Shown here: in pieces, positions 44,217-56,827 of the stretch
Layout: each line of letters opens with the position of its first letter
How positions within the stretch are numbered: the stretch's first letter is position 1
Assembly: GCA_948470475.1 (NCBI GenBank)
Contig: OX419342.1
Coordinates: 23,233,577 to 23,297,576 of the forward strand
Direction: 5' to 3'
Length of the DNA stretch: 64,000 nt
From: Galaxea fascicularis
Taxonomy: Eukaryota > Cnidaria > Anthozoa > Scleractinia > Euphylliidae
Translations under genes and position numbers: made by a program
The notes under the pieces: generated by a model
What the model saw: the letters and a program-made list of their open reading frames with translations, nothing else
The model's database searches: none
What the model was told of the DNA's origin: nothing

Positions 44217-44500
44217 CATTTGTAGTGCGCAAATTCCATAAGGCCTGTCATATGCTCAAATGCGCATTACAATAAAAATGGAGAACTGACTCAAAAATTA
44301 GTATGAAGGCAAAATTCGCTGAAACTTGTATCACTATTTAAATAATCTAAAAGGTACGATGACAATTATTAAAATCACTTAAAATCACAGCAGCTATACA
44401 GATAATATAACAATGTATAAGTCTACTACGAATACGCTTCACAAAATAAATATGTCTTACGTTTGGCGTTTAAGCCAGCAAAAGTGCTTTCAGACCTAAT
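43610..44500. other. no gene seen; LINE-like 3' end with (TAA)n
   Basis: A (TAA)n run at 44181-44214 and the following GCATTTGTAGTGCGCAAATT look like the 3' end of a minus-strand L2-like element. The rest is unassigned. Confidence 0.45.
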
Positions 44501-45311
44501 CATCATCATCATCATCATCATTTTTTATTTGCCTTGATAAAAGAAAAGAGTCAAGAAACCACCAGGCTTATGAGAGAGGCCACCTCGGCTTTAATTAATA
44601 AGTGGAAAATATGGTGCTACGTGCGTGCGGCATGGCCAATTCATGATTTTGATTCTACAAATAAAAACTCCAGCATTTTTTTCTTAAAAGTGAGAAAACT
44701 AGACGAAGAAGCAATTGATATTGGGAGGGAGTTCCAAATTACAATTGTTCAGGGAGTTCCAAATACAATTGTAACCTGTTTGAGTCTGAATGAAAGTAGA
44801 AAATACGGGTATCATCAGCAAAAAGCAAAGGCTGAGTTAACTTAGAGGCATTAGCAAGATCGTTGATGTATAGTGTGAAAACTAAAGGACCTAAAATGGA
44901 ACCTTGAGGGACCCCGCACTTGATGGTTTGTGTTGTGGAACAAGCTTCATTAAACTGTACAAATTGTTGACGGCAGAAAAAACAGTTTTTAATCCACTTC
45001 AGAGCCACATCACGAATACCATAATGTTCCAACTAAGCGAATAGAATTTCACGGTCATAAGTGTCAAATGCTTTGGAGAAGTCTAAGAACACACCTGCAG
45101 TGATTTCGTGTCGATCGATTGTAGAAGAAATTTTGTTAATAAGATGAATTAGAGCAAGTGACGTCGAGTGATTTTTCCTGAACCCAAACTGACAGCAATA
45201 CAATATTTCGCATTTTTCGGAAAATTCAGTTAGTCCATTGTACATAACTTTTTCAAAAAATTTCGAGATATTGGGTGCAATCCACCTTCGACGTCTCTCC
45301 CGCTCATTCAT
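44500..45311 (-). mobile_element. LINE reverse transcriptase fragment with (TGA)n tail
   Basis: Minus strand: ISKFFEKVMYNGLTEFSEKC, CCQFGFRKNHSTSLALIHLI and GVFLDFSKAFDTYDREILFA (motif A with catalytic Asp), then CGVPQGSILGPLVFTLYIND and LLFADDTRIFYFHSDSN (FADD catalytic pair). It then passes straight to the C-terminal VIWNSLPISIASSSSLLTFK, so the thumb region is deleted. The tail is a (TGA)n run at 44522-44503. Truncated upstream of the RT core. Confidence 0.8.
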
Positions 45312-45339
45312 TCCAGGAGCGTAATGCTTTTTTTCGTCA

Positions 45340-45920
45340 TCTGGTGGAATTAAGGGGAAAGTAACATCTGAAGGTTCGGGGTATTAGTCTGGGTGCTTTT
45401 TCTTTGCTTTGCTGTTGGAGCAATTGTACGCACAGCCGTGGTGCTTCGGCATTTTCACTGAGCGTCTCTTTAACTTTTCCCCGCATAAGCCTCGCATTCA
45501 TGCTCAAAAGTTTACTCGTCCCAGGGCCTACTGCGGGGCCTTTTGCAACCCAGAGTAACTGAAACAAATCATCCGACCGAATAGTGTCTGTGTTTAGGAG
45601 GAGCAAGATAAATGACCAACTTATGCAACTATGTGGACTAAACTATTAGACATTCAGCTCTATTTACATGGAAGCTTGTGGGATGTGGTTTAGTGTGACA
45701 AGAATACCAAACAAATTAATGTCCCTAGGTAAGCTGAAAGCAATACACAGGGCAGTATAGCCACGTGCCAGCAGGTATTAACCCTTAACTCCACCAAACA
45801 TGCCATGCTGATGACGCCGGGCGGACAAGGCAGATACATCTGTCAATGACTGCTACTTTTCGGGCTCAAATTTTATTTGGAAGATTTAAGGGGTAATGCT
45901 CGCTATCTTTGCCCATATAG
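45340..45920. repeat. unclassified repeat, also found right of the gypsy element
   Basis: The part at 45790-45920 (GCCATGCTGATGACGCC, GATTTAAGGGGTAATGCTCG) recurs at about 56988-57100. The block TTGTGGGATGTGGTT at about 45673 recurs inverted at about 56925. Coding frames here are unsupported. Confidence 0.55.
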
Positions 45921-45921
45921 A

Positions 45922-46115
45922 GGAGCAGGGTTGTCGCAATGCTGAGAGCGCTCGCCTTCCAACATGTGTCCCGGGTTCGATTCCAGGACTCGGCGTCATA
46001 AGTGGGCTGAGTGTGTTGGTTCTCTACTCTGCTCGGAAGGGTTTTTCTCCGGGTACTCCGGCGTTCCCCTCTCTCCAAAAACCAACATTTGATTTGATTT
46101 AGTTTGATTTGATAA
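45922..46115 (+). mobile_element. tRNA-derived SINE, family 1, full copy
   Basis: It starts GAGCAGGGTTGTCGCAATGC, with B box GGGTTCGATTCCAGG, then the body GTCATAAGTGGGCTGAGTGT, TCCGGGTACTCCGG and AAAAACCAACATTTG. The tail is (TTTGATT)n at 46088-46110. Family head shared with 27232. Confidence 0.8.
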
Positions 46116-46189
46116 TTGTAACGGATTTAGAATTGTAAAGATTTCGAATGGTAAAGCTTATTATTGTAAGGCGCATTTTATTCACATAT

Positions 46190-46346
46190 TGTTATGTAAT
46201 GGGGTTCGAGTGACCGTGAGAAAACACATAAAGTATACTGTAGAACTCAACGATTTAATTCAACATGTCGAACGAGCGAAAGCACATGGTAAAAGACCTT
46301 GAAATGAGCATGCGCTCACTTACATGAATATTCATGAGATATAACA
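46190..46346 (-). repeat. gypsy 3' LTR
   Basis: 157 bp, TGTTATGTAATGG...GAGATATAACA. It differs from the other LTR at 4 positions, none an indel. Confidence 0.93.
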
Positions 46347-46493
46347 AATGCTCCCCTTGAAGTACAGTAAGGTGATTTGAAACTGAGCAGTGGACTCAAA
46401 CATGTTAGCAATAAAAATCTAAAAATCTAGGTTGCACTGAATGTTTAACTCAGTTCAATAATATCTCTGAGGTGGTTTTCGTTCCCTGAGAGG

Positions 46494-48220
46494 TTATCTC
46501 CGCTCTGGCATCTCAGGTAAGGGTTCTGGAGGTTTAGACTCTTGGTTGTACAGGGCCTGAGGTTTCAGAGTAACTTCGGACTCAGAATCCAACACTGGAA
46601 TGTCCTTTTGTAGGGTGCTTTTTCCCGTCTCCTTTTCTGTCGTTGTTGGTGGGTGTGTCGGGGTAATGGGAACATTATCTAGTTCTGGTGGTAACATCTC
46701 CACTGACTCTAGTGTTTGAGCTTCACGAAGTTTTAGCTCGGAGCATTGTGTTGTGGGAATGAGTCTCGGGCGAAGCTGTTCCTCGTGTCGTTTCCACAGA
46801 GTGTCTCCCACTTGAACATCAAAATTTCTAGGACTGACTGTTCCCGCAATCCTTCCAGGTACCCATTTGGCTCCTTTCCCGAAATTACGCACGAAAACTG
46901 GCTGATCGGGTGTAAACTTGGGCTTGTTATCAAGGTTATCTTGAAAAACCTTAACGTCTTGTTTAGTGCTTTTACGTCTTAAAGCATTCTAGGTTGTCTG
47001 TTCATGAGCAATTTAGAAGGTGACTTTCCAAATGAAGTAGGCGTGGCTCTGTGTGTCAATAAGAACCGATCTAGTTTTGTCTGTAAAGGTTCGCCAGTAT
47101 CACCAATCTTGTTCAGCTTACCTTTGAATTCTCCAACATAACGTTCTGCCTGCCCATTTGTTGCTGGATGCCCAGGAGCTGTAAGGGTATGCTGTATATC
47201 ATTCTCCCTAAGAAATTTCTGGAATTCTGCACTTGCGAATTGGCTGCCATTATTAGTTACCAGTTGTTCAGGTAAACCGAAGTAGCTGAAAACATGCCTC
47301 AGAGCAGCAATGGTGTTAGCAGAAGTGGCATGTGACATTGGTACTACTTCCAAAAATTTAGAGTAAGCATCCACTATCACTAGGAACATTTTTCCTAGGT
47401 AGGGTCCGGCAAAGTCTAAGTGCAGGCGCTTCCATGGTCCACCTGGCCATGACCACAAAGCAGGTTGGGATGATGCTGGTGATTTAGCCGCTTCCTGGCA
47501 AGCAGTACACAACTTGACAGTTTCCTCTATTTCTTTGTCCAGTCCAGGCCACCATAAATACTTTCGTGCTAGTTGCTTCATTTTAACCATACCAAGGTGC
47601 TCGGCATGTAGGTCCTTGAGTAGGAGGCTACGCAGTGACTCTGGTATCACAACCCGAGAGTTCCATAGTAGAATACCATCTTCATTGGAAAGGTTGAGTC
47701 GTTTGCTGTAGTAGGGTTGAAATACTGGTTCAGGGTGTTCTGGCCAGCCGTTTTGAGTGTAATGTAAAACTTTTCTAAGTAGTGGATCCCTTTTTGTTTC
47801 CATAGCAACCATTGAAGCATTCACAAACTGATCTCCCTCAATAAACATCACATTCACAGTTACTTGCTCTGCTGAAGAAGGTTCAGCGGCAATTGGCTTT
47901 TGGAAAGGAAATCTGCATACACATTTTCTTTACCAGGAATGAATTCAATGGTGTAGTCATAAGCAGCGAGAAGTAACGACCATCTTTTGATTCTGGCTGA
48001 AGCTAGCTGGGGCACAGGTTTATGCTCTCCCAGCAAAGTAATCAAAGGTTTCTGGTCTGTCAACAGTTTGAAATGTCTTCCCAGTAAGTACTGACGGAAC
48101 TTGGTGACTCCAAAAACAATCGCTAAAGACTCACGTTCAATCTGGGAGTAATTTTGTTCTGCACTGTTCAATATTCGAGATGCATAAGTAACTGGTTGCA
48201 AAGACCTATAATAGTCCATG
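46494..48220 (-). pseudogene. gypsy pol, second part: RNase H and integrase
   Basis: RNase H remainder: LQPVTYASRILNSAEQNYSQ, IERESLAIVFGVTKFRQYLL and IKRWSLLLAAYDYTIEFIPG. Integrase (47857-46979): zinc motif around HAEHLG and CTAC, LHLDFAGPYLGKMF (first Asp), LVTNNGSQFASAEF, where the second catalytic Asp is Asn, and GQAERYVGEFKGKL (Glu). The C-terminal part (46892-46494) has PVFVRNF-like NFGKGAKWVPG, GDTLWKRHEEQLRPR and a Pro/Thr/Glu-rich tail ending EPLPEMPERR. The integrase would be inactive. The RNase H is cut at 48220 by the nested transposon. Stops or frame changes separate the pieces. Confidence 0.87.
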
Positions 48221-48299
48221 GGCCACGACCCCCAAAACGACGATTTGGTACCAAAAAGAGGGGCAAAGCCTGAACTAAATTTTTTAAAACTATAAATCA

Positions 48300-49130
48300 C
48301 CTAGTTTGTTTTAATGTATGATAACCATGTCAAATAAGTAGCTTGACAGGGTTTATCACGTGATGAAGTGACGTCACTCAGCTTTGTAAAACAATTGAAT
48401 AAATGTTTGTATATTGTTTAAAAGTAAGTTTTAAAACGTTTTCGCTGTGTTTTTGAACTACGCTTAGGAGATTACAAAGTACTAATGTCCTTCAAGTGAT
48501 TTTTAAGGCTTTTGTAGCCGCGTTAAATAAAGTTTGGCATTGGTTACCATGGTAACGTGGAAAAGTAGCTATTTGGATTAGACAATCTATATAAACTACG
48601 GCAAGAAAGATGGATTGTCCTCTAAGGCTGTAAATATGTAGTTCTAGATGAAAACTAGGTACTAGCTAGGTTCAGCCGCTGCAGCTACCTATTTCGTTGC
48701 TAAAATATGGCATTACCTTTTTGACGGCCATCTTGGGTCCGCCATCTTGGATTTTCAAACATGCCATTTTAGTGCACTATTAAGTGTTCCAACAGATCGA
48801 AAACTGAAAAATGACTTGTTCTCAAACTGACAAACGAAAACACACAGCTGCCAAGTCTCTCACACTTTGCAATAGATTTTTCTGAAATAAATGTCAATAC
48901 AATTTTCCGTGATCTCCAGCTCTTTGAACATGTGACGTAGACATCCATCCAAGACATTGTCATTGGGCTAACAATGATCATTTGTTACGTATTTCGGCTG
49001 TACATTTGCCAAGTTATTGCGTTTAAGTTTAGCAATGACAAGGAATTCTTCCGAGGTCAGTAAATACACACGCACCTTCATTTATCATGTTGATAGCTAA
49101 GAGAAATACCAAGGAAAAATATCCAGACCT
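48300..49130. other. 3' non-coding part of the nested transposon
   Basis: No frame with motifs. It includes GCCATCTTGGGTCCGCCATC (about 48728), a short internal repeat. The mirror region 53470-54240 on the other side is likewise non-coding. Confidence 0.5.
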
Positions 49131-49136
49131 TTTATT

Positions 49137-52100
49137 CTAGTCTTCGTCAGTGTCGTCATCTTCAGCATCCACATCTACCACGACAGCTTCTTCTTGCCTG
49201 TTGTCACACTCATGGAGCCTGCACATGTCTGTGCACTTCAGTCCATTCGAAAGGCAGTTAAAGTTCGGGAGCTTACAAGATCTGGTGCATGAACAAGAGA
49301 GTAGCTCTAAAACTGCTGCAGGTGCTGGCGGACCAGTCATCCAATCAATCCCTAGCTTGTTCTCATCTTGGGTCCAGCCATGTCTTAGGGGACTTGGAAT
49401 TTCTGGGCGGTTTCAAGACTTCGCCTCCAGATTGCTGTTTGATAGTTTGCTCGGCAAGCATGCTTGTACAGGCAATCAGCAGAAGGTGGTAGTTGGTCAG
49501 AGTCGATGTTGCCTCTCCTTGAACAGAACATTCTGTATCTCAGTTCATTAAGACTGTTTGTTCCTGGGAGAGAACTGTACATACGACAAGTAAAATCCTG
49601 AAGCTTCTGAAATAAATCATTGGAGAGTTCCCATTCCACTCCCAAGAGGTCAAACATTTCCTGAACGGATATGTGCTCTTTGACTATTCGAAGTGCTCCA
49701 ATCTTTCCCCGACAAGCAAAAGCACTCACTGTGTTGCAACCAGTATAAGCATGCATACCAAGGAGACTGTTGCACAGATTTGGACCTATGACTTGCACTA
49801 CACTGGTGATACTGATGTATCTAACTCTTTTCTGTGTTCCACACTTGAAAAATATTGACGACGAACTTAAGCGCTGGAATGACACACAGAGTATAAAGAC
49901 ATCTGTATCTTCTGAGGCCACAACCAGTGTACTGTAACCGGATCTTGCTGCATGGGAGAGATGAAGTAGAATCCTTGTATCAGCTCCTTCTTGTGTTGAG
50001 TTAAGGTCTTCAATAGTACAGAAACCCTCTGATGAGATCTGGTGGCACTCTTTTTCACAAGCCAAAAAGAGGACCTTGTCTATCAACTTTCTCCGATACT
50101 TTTCTTGTTTCCATTCTTTGGACACAAACACTGTTAAGGCTTTCTTATTCTGTGGATTTAGAAGGAACTTTTTCCACTGCTGCACTTTATGGTCAGCTTG
50201 AATATTTCTGAATTCATTTCCATATTCAGCCCCTCTTTGTTGTCTTTTGCGTTTTTAATTGACTTCTCTCTATACACATCGAAGATAACATCAATTCTCT
50301 GGGAGGATGCTCCCTCGTGAAGAACCATTCCAAACAAGGAGTCAGCAACATCTGAAAACTTCTTATGGTCACCTTTCAACTTTTGCACTAGTACCATACT
50401 ATCTATGATGCATGCAGATGATTGGGGAATTTCTTCTGCAGCATGTACATTCTTCTGCAGCTCCTTTGCCAGTGCTGCCTTGCTGGTCTTCCGCAATGAC
50501 CCATCTACTGAGGATAGCGCCCAAGGAAGAGGTCCCATGGGATGAGAAAGAACATCTTTCATATGAAGCTGTCTGTATTCTGCTATTATAACCATCTGGC
50601 CAAATAGAGCTCTATCCGCTTTTAGCATGATCTCCTTCGCTGTTTTACTCTTGACCTTCACTTTCTTGTTAAGTTCAGAAAATGTCTGCAGCTTTGATTT
50701 CTCCAAAGAATCGTGGAATTTGACCTTAGGTGGATTTGCCTCCAGGCGTTGGAAACGGAATTCTTGGTAGGCCTTTTCCCCTACAGTTTTTGCGTTCAGC
50801 AGGTCTTCTATCTTTTTTGTGGCAACCTTTCCGGTTGACAAACATATAAACTCTTACTGCTCAGGACTGAATGGATTTATCCAGTTGCTTTCTAGCATAG
50901 TCATGAGCGACTTCACATCAGCCTCGTCTCTTGCAATTCTGGTTTTTTGAAGATAGATATGCTGAGAATTAGATCTGCTTAGACGAAGCATGTCCTTAAG
51001 CTGCGATATTCAGCAACTATATAATACTTGCTAACTGCCCCTGCTTTAAGACTGAAGCCTTTGGTGCCCCCTGCCGTCTGCGTGTCCTTATTGACTGTCT
51101 CTTCGCATGTCTCATCAACCGGAATCCTACCAAATGGATTTTAATCACCCATCTGGACTGAGAATCTACCAGTTTTCAGATATTCATATGCATCTGGATG
51201 GGTCTCCTCGAGGTGGGTCATCTCAGGCACGTATGCAGGTAGATAACGGGCATAATTGATGTTATCATATGCGAAGCACCATGGTATCATTTGTTCAATA
51301 GCACACAAATGCAGCTCCCAATGCCCCTCTCTTGACGCTCTCACCATATTCAGCAGAATTTCCACGAGATCAATGTATGACATCCAGAAACTGGTTAAGC
51401 TTCCATTACTATTGCGTAGATAATCAAGGCACTTATCACACAGAGTGATAAACTCTGTAAAACGTGGACTATCCAAGACCGTCTGTTGTTCCTTCTGACA
51501 AAGGATGTCGTACAATGGTTTCAATCCGAAAAAGGAATCTTGGATAAACTGCTTCTTCGCGGGAACCTTTTCTTCTACCCACGTTTTAAGTCCTTTCCAG
51601 AGTAGTCTTTGGAGTGCTTCATACATCAACTTATGAAACCTAACAGCACGGCTGTATTTACGTCCCTTCAGAACTCCTGTTGCAGATTCCTCAGCTATTA
51701 CTCCTGATTCAATGCCAATGTCCCTTAAACCAGCATCTTGAAATCTCTTCCCAATAATTGACAAAAGTGTACAGACTGTATGAAAGACGCCCATTCGAAG
51801 GATGATATCTGAAAAGTGGTCTGGATGTTTCCATACTATCTCTGTTGCCTTCGCATACAGAGCTTGATCAAATACTGGTACTATGCTTTTCAGTTGAAGA
51901 GCTTCTTTAATCTTGAGGGAGCGGACTAAAATCTCATTCACGGTTGACATGCTGGTAGCGGGAGCATCAATGGTGAGAAGATACCCAATATTGTCTTGGC
52001 GAACCTCAATTTCGTTACGGACCAAAATGGTATAGCCAGTTCATCCACTAACTCTCTGGTTCACATGTGCATGTAGGCGCACTAAAACCCACAAAAGGTT

Positions 52101-53431
52101 TTTTCCTGCTGGCATCTTTTAATGCTTCCTGGCAGTCTACCTCCACATATCTTTTTAATAAGAATAAGAAATGCTGTGACCATAACGATTTAGTATAGAC
52201 ACTAACTCGACATTGTTTGTAAGAGTTTTTACAGCATACGGGAGAATAATTTGTTTAGGAGGCTGAATACTTCCTTTGGTTACTCCAAATATTAGATCTT
52301 GTGAAAAGGACTTCATCAAGCTTTGGACTCTTTAACAACATCCTCCCTCTGTTACATCTTTGTTGCCAGTCGGCAATGTACACAAAAACACACTTAGCTC
52401 TTCGGGAATATCTATTGCACTGTCATTCAGCTCTGAAGGACGCGGTGGCCATGACATTTTGCCTTCCTTGTTCCAAATGGCTTCACGGATGTCAGCCGCA
52501 GCTTTCTGAATATCGGGCATCTTTGTCATTGCACATCTGTTATCATTTTCTGCCCTAATGATAGTAACCATATTTCTAGCAATTTGCAATGGCGTTAGGC
52601 TGGCAGGAATTAGGAACACACGAGTGCTATCTAGCAAGTTTTCAAACTTACGCAACTCACTAAACTCTGCTTCTCTGTTCCTTCTGATATGCTTCCTTGT
52701 CGATGGCTTACATTCCTTGACTCCTAATGACATAAGAAACTCTACAAGTAATTGAGTGATCTCAGATAGCTTTACGACTTTCCCACTTTCTATCACATCA
52801 GATCTAATGTAGTCAAACAGCATTTGGTAAGCATCAGACTTTAGACGGGCATACTCGTTATCTCTTTGTGATTCGCAACTTACATCTGGTCTAGTGTAGC
52901 TCCTGTAGCATGTCCTGTGATAACAAGCCTCTACAGCAACTAACTCGCGTGACACAAGGGCACGAATCTTGCTATCATTCTTTTGTGTAGCTATCTTTCT
53001 GATAGAACTATCTGCACGCATACCTCGGCATTGTACCAAAGGTTCACGACTTCTTGTACCCTTGATATATTTTGGCCTTTCACAGAAAATGCAACTGCGC
53101 TCGTATGTTGTACTAGTATTGGTAGATTTTCGAATAGAGAGCCTCCTAACCACCTGTTCGTGGTGAGTCTGGCTGTTGGACGGTTGCTCAGATGATTGTT
53201 ATCTAACAACTTTTTCATTGTTAAAATACTGCGACATTTTCGATGGTAATAAATGTGTGGGACTTCTCCTTCGCTTAATGACTTGGAGATTTCGAGAATT
53301 TCTTGGTGCTTACGAATCTCTGCTGCTCTTAACAGAATTTTCCATGAATCATCACCTTTAAGACTAACTAAATCTGTGCTATCATCGGTGCAGTGAATGA
53401 TACAGTTTTTATCCTTGCAGAGTCGTTTCAC
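49137..53431 (-). pseudogene. large transposon protein with zinc-binding, PIN/XPG-like and CXC-like parts
   Basis: Minus-strand frames follow in order: N-terminal Cys/His region (CKDKNCIIHC, IYYHRKCRSILTMKK; then RSCIFCERPKYIKG and EACYHRTCYRSYTRP), a long helical part (53153-52332, 52025-51141: FLIPASLTPLQIARNMVTII, LIPAYVPEM-type YARYLPAYVPEMTHLEETHP), the segment NPFGRIPVDETCEETVNKDT just after a stop at 51141, a 50841-50158 frame, and a nuclease-like part in 50185-49385 (QEGADTRILLHLSHAARSGY, VVASEDTDVFILCVS, HAYTGCNTVSAFACRGKIGA). The C-terminus (49340-49137) is CSCTRSCKLPNFNC, then CTDMCRLHECDN, a CXC-like zinc motif, and an acidic tail. The S-x-DTDV and TGC-x-T motifs resemble PIN/XPG nucleases. 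Several stops and frame changes break the roughly 1,400-residue ORF. Confidence 0.6.
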
Positions 53432-54289
53432 ATTCGATTCCTCAGCATCATCATTACGTCTTTTAGAGGAGACCCCTATTTAATGAAATGACTATTTTTA
53501 GTGTTTAAGTGGCAATCCATTGGCAATAAACGTAACCATATTAAGTTATGCAGTGTATGAAAAAAATGGGCCATGTGGAGTGACATGTTAGATTTTGACT
53601 GCTGGGACTGAATTTTTGCTGGTAAAAGCCGATAATATATTCAAATAGCATTTTCTGCAACAAATGAATCATGCTAAAAATAAGTCAGAATTACATTCTA
53701 CTTTTAAATTTACAAAAAGATTACTAGTAAAAGCTAGACTACATTAAATTTCTATCAGATCATCGAACTGAGCATTCTACAGCATCTGAAGTTCCTTTAA
53801 AATTTGGCTTATTAAGTCAAATATTAAAATAATTTTGCCTGCAAAAGTTTAATCTGCTTATTAGTCAGATGCTTTTGCTTAAATTGTAAAGAAGGTTTTG
53901 CATTTGGCATGATGAAACCGCTAATAAATCAGGAAATCAAAACCACATTCACCTGGAACAGTAGCCGCCATGTTAGATTTTACCCATAATACAGTGCGCA
54001 CGCTGCATTTCAAATTTTCCTTTCTATTTTCAAACTCATTCAAATGTGGAGATATTTGAGGATAAACGACAAAACAAAAGTCATTTAAGTCTCCCAACAT
54101 AAATTAAACTACAAAGATGTACATTTAGCCCACATTCCATGGCCGTTTTTGGCCTTTTTACATTACAAAAATACCTCGAAAGCTACTCCTACAGAAAGGT
54201 TATCATACAAATTTTTAATCTGCACAAACTGCGCTATCAATTCGCGGCAATCATCCTTTGCCCCTCAATTTGGTACCAAAATCAGGATT

Positions 54290-56629
54290 GGCCCATGGAC
54301 TATAAGCCCCAGGTTGAAGTAATGCAGCTCCCACGCCAACAGAAGATGCGTCACACTGCAAAACCAGTTCAGCCACAGGAACATAGTGAAGCAAAATCGA
54401 GTCAGAACATAAAGCTGCTTTGATGGTATCAAAAGCATCCTGTTCAGGTTTTCCCCATTCCCAGGGTGTCCCTTTACGAAGTAATCTGTACAGAGGTGAG
54501 GCAATTCTTGCAAAATCTGGCACAAATTTAGGAAGGAAATTTGCACTTCCCAGGAAAGATTGTAGCTCAGTTACACTTGCTGGAGGTGCTGCCTGCTGAA
54601 TGGCATCAGCTTTCTCCTTGGTAGGTGAAATTCCAGCAGCAGAAATTGTTGTGCCCAGGTACACAACTTCATCAAGCATGAAATGAAACTTGTCAGGATT
54701 AAGTTTCAGTCCACATTCCTGTAATCTCTGTAAAACCCGATGTAGGTTCTCTAAGTGGATTTCATCTGGCTCCCCCGAAATGAGTATGTCATCAACGCGC
54801 ACACAGCAACCTGGAAGATCCTTTAAGACATTTTCCATGGTGCGTTGGAAAATAGATACTGCACTACTAACTCCGTAGGTCAGACGTTTGTACTGGTACA
54901 GACCCAGATGCGTATTGATGGTAGTGTATTTTCTACTTTCAGGTGTAAGTTCCAGTTGATGGTAGGCCTGGGAAAGATCTATCTTAGTAAATCTCTTTCC
55001 CCCTGACAGTTTGCTTAACAGTTCCTCAAGAGTTGGTACTGGGTATTGCTCAAAAATTGAAAATTTGTTAATGGTAACAGAGTAATCCCCACAAATTCTC
55101 AGATCACCACTTGGTTTCACAATAGGGACAGTTGGTGAGGCCCATTCTGAATGTTCTACTTTCTCAATGATATCCTCATCCACCAATTTCTTTAGAGTTT
55201 CCTCATACTTGGATCGAATCGCGAAGGGTACAACTCGAGGTTTGGTGAACACAGGATTTACTTCTTTCACATGCAATGACACCTGAATGTCTTTCAGTTT
55301 TCCCACGTTGTTGTTGTCAAACAAATCAGGGTATTGACATACAACGTCCTCAGCTGTAGTTGAAACAGTACTGAAAATATTCTGCCAAGGTAATGTAAAC
55401 TTAGACATCATGTCACGACCAAGGAGTGATGGCCCATGAACAACACGAATTAAGAGGGTGTCAACCTGATTTCCAATCTGAACTCTCATGTCCTTTTCCC
55501 CCAGACATTCAATGGCATTCCCTGTGTAGCTTTTCAGAATGACTGTGGAGGGTTTGAGTGTATCAATTTTACCTCCCAGTTTAGAAAAATCTGCAGACCC
55601 TAACAAAGTTACTGAACTACCAGTGTCAACTTCCATAGGAACCTCCATGTCCTCAATGGTAACTGAAAGGTTGTAAAGGGGTGGAATAGTTGTAGCACTA
55701 CCCGACGATTTCACACTTCTCATGTACACTGTAAAACGATTGTCAGTGTCCTTTTCATCATCACTAGGAATTTCCTCTTGAGCTGGTGTGGCTGTAACTT
55801 GGTGAGTTTTATTGTAACTACTTTCTCTCTTTTTCTTGAAACAAACCTTAGCAAGGTGTCCATTCTTTTTACAATAGCTGCATGTAGACTTGACATGACT
55901 GCACTTGTCTGCCACATATTGTGAAGAACCACACCTAAAACACTGTTTTCCATCAAGTGTGGTTTTAACAGCAGTTGGTTTTCTGTTTTCCTGGCGAGGA
56001 GTAGGTTTCTTGTGGACAGCATGCACAGGTTGAACTTTAGCACTGGAAGTGTCAGCACTACCCTGAAAACTTCTGGATTCTCTCTCTGCCAATTCATCTG
56101 CTTGAGCTACCTTAAGAGCTTGATCGAAGGTCCTATCTTCTGAGAGTAGCTTTTTCCTTGTAGTTTGGCTTCTCACTCCTCCCACGAATTGATCTCTCAA
56201 AGCTCTTGTAAGATAAGTGCCAAAATTACAGTTCACAGCTAAGCGTTTAAGTGTGTTTGCGTACTCAGTGACAGTTTCATTCTCACTCTGGACGGTGTGA
56301 TGGAAACGGTAAGATTCTGCAACTTCGAGTACCTTGGGTTTGTAATAGCCCTTCAAAATTTCAGTGAGCTCTTCGTATGTTTTCTGAGCAGGTAAATCTG
56401 GTAGACAAAGATCCTTAAGTGTACTGTATGCTGTCTTACCGATCAAAGAGATGGTTACGGCAACTTTCTTCTTGTCTGCTTCTCGTTTCACTGCTGCTGT
56501 CGCATCGTCTGCGACTTGACCTATGTTGTTTGCAACGAAGTAGGAGTTGAGGCGTTCGCTGTAATCTGTGAAGTCAACGCCATCAAACGGTTCTAGAATT
56601 CCGAACTGCGGCCCTAATTGCTGTGCCAT
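54290..56629 (-). pseudogene. gypsy gag-pol, first part (gag, protease, RT, RNase H start)
   Basis: An uninterrupted 780-codon frame starts at ATG 56629 (MAQQLGPQFGILEPFDGVDF). Gag capsid-like part, then two CCHC knuckles (CFRCGSSQYVADKC, in which the usual His is Asp, and CSYCKKNGHLAKVC, canonical). Aspartic protease: MEVDTGSSVTLLG. RT: EWASPTVPIVKPSGDLRICG, RFTKIDLSQAYHQLEL, YKRLTYGVSSAVSIFQRTME and CVRVDDILISG, which is VDD with Arg in place of the usual Tyr. RNase H begins LVLQCDASSVGVGAALLQPG and is cut at AYSPW by the nested transposon. The frame itself is open; the element is dead only because of the insertion and the integrase change. Frame reading beyond 54297 is transposon sequence. 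Confidence 0.9.
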
Positions 56630-56665
56630 CGTTGTGAATCGATTTCTTTATCCTCGTCGCCAGTT

Positions 56666-56822
56666 TGTTATGTAATGGGGTTCGAGTGACCGTGAGAAAA
56701 CACATAAAGTGTACTGTAGAACTCAACGATTTAATTCAACATGTCGAGCGAGCGAAAGCACATGGTAAGAGACCTTGAACTGAGCATGCGCTCACTTACA
56801 TGAATATTCATGAGATATAACA
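56666..56822 (-). repeat. gypsy 5' LTR
   Basis: 157 bp, TG...CA, paired with 46190-46346. It acts as promoter for the minus-strand element. The coding ATG lies 37 bp downstream of its edge. Confidence 0.93.
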
Positions 56823-56827
56823 CATAT

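Larger units (their letters stand above)
48222..54297 (-). mobile_element. DNA transposon nested in the gypsy RNase H (Academ-like?)
   Basis: The gypsy coding region is interrupted by about 6.1 kb with imperfect inverted ends: GGCCACGACCCCCAAAACGA...TTTGGTACCAAAAAGAGGGG on the left and the complement of GGCCAATCCTGATTTTGGTACC...GAGGGGCAAAGG on the right. The junction sits in a CCATGG palindrome, so the target duplication (2, 4 or 6 bp) cannot be set. A large minus-strand protein fills 53431-49137. Nuclease-like and Cys-rich modules point to an Academ-type element. The superfamily is inference. Confidence 0.65.
46190..56822 (-). mobile_element. Ty3/Gypsy LTR retrotransposon, with nested transposon
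   Basis: The element has 157-bp LTRs at both ends and a CATAT target duplication (46185-46189 and 56823-56827). It is on the minus strand: 5' LTR 56822-56666, primer-binding-site-like TGGCGACGAGGAT 2 nt after the LTR, gag-pol from 56629, polypurine AAGGGGAG next to the 3' LTR. Without the insert at 48222-54297 the element would be about 4.6 kb. No env was found. Confidence 0.93.

Noticed and set aside
45337..45606. 89-codon minus-strand frame
   Set aside because: No motif, and it lies between a LINE fragment and a repeat.
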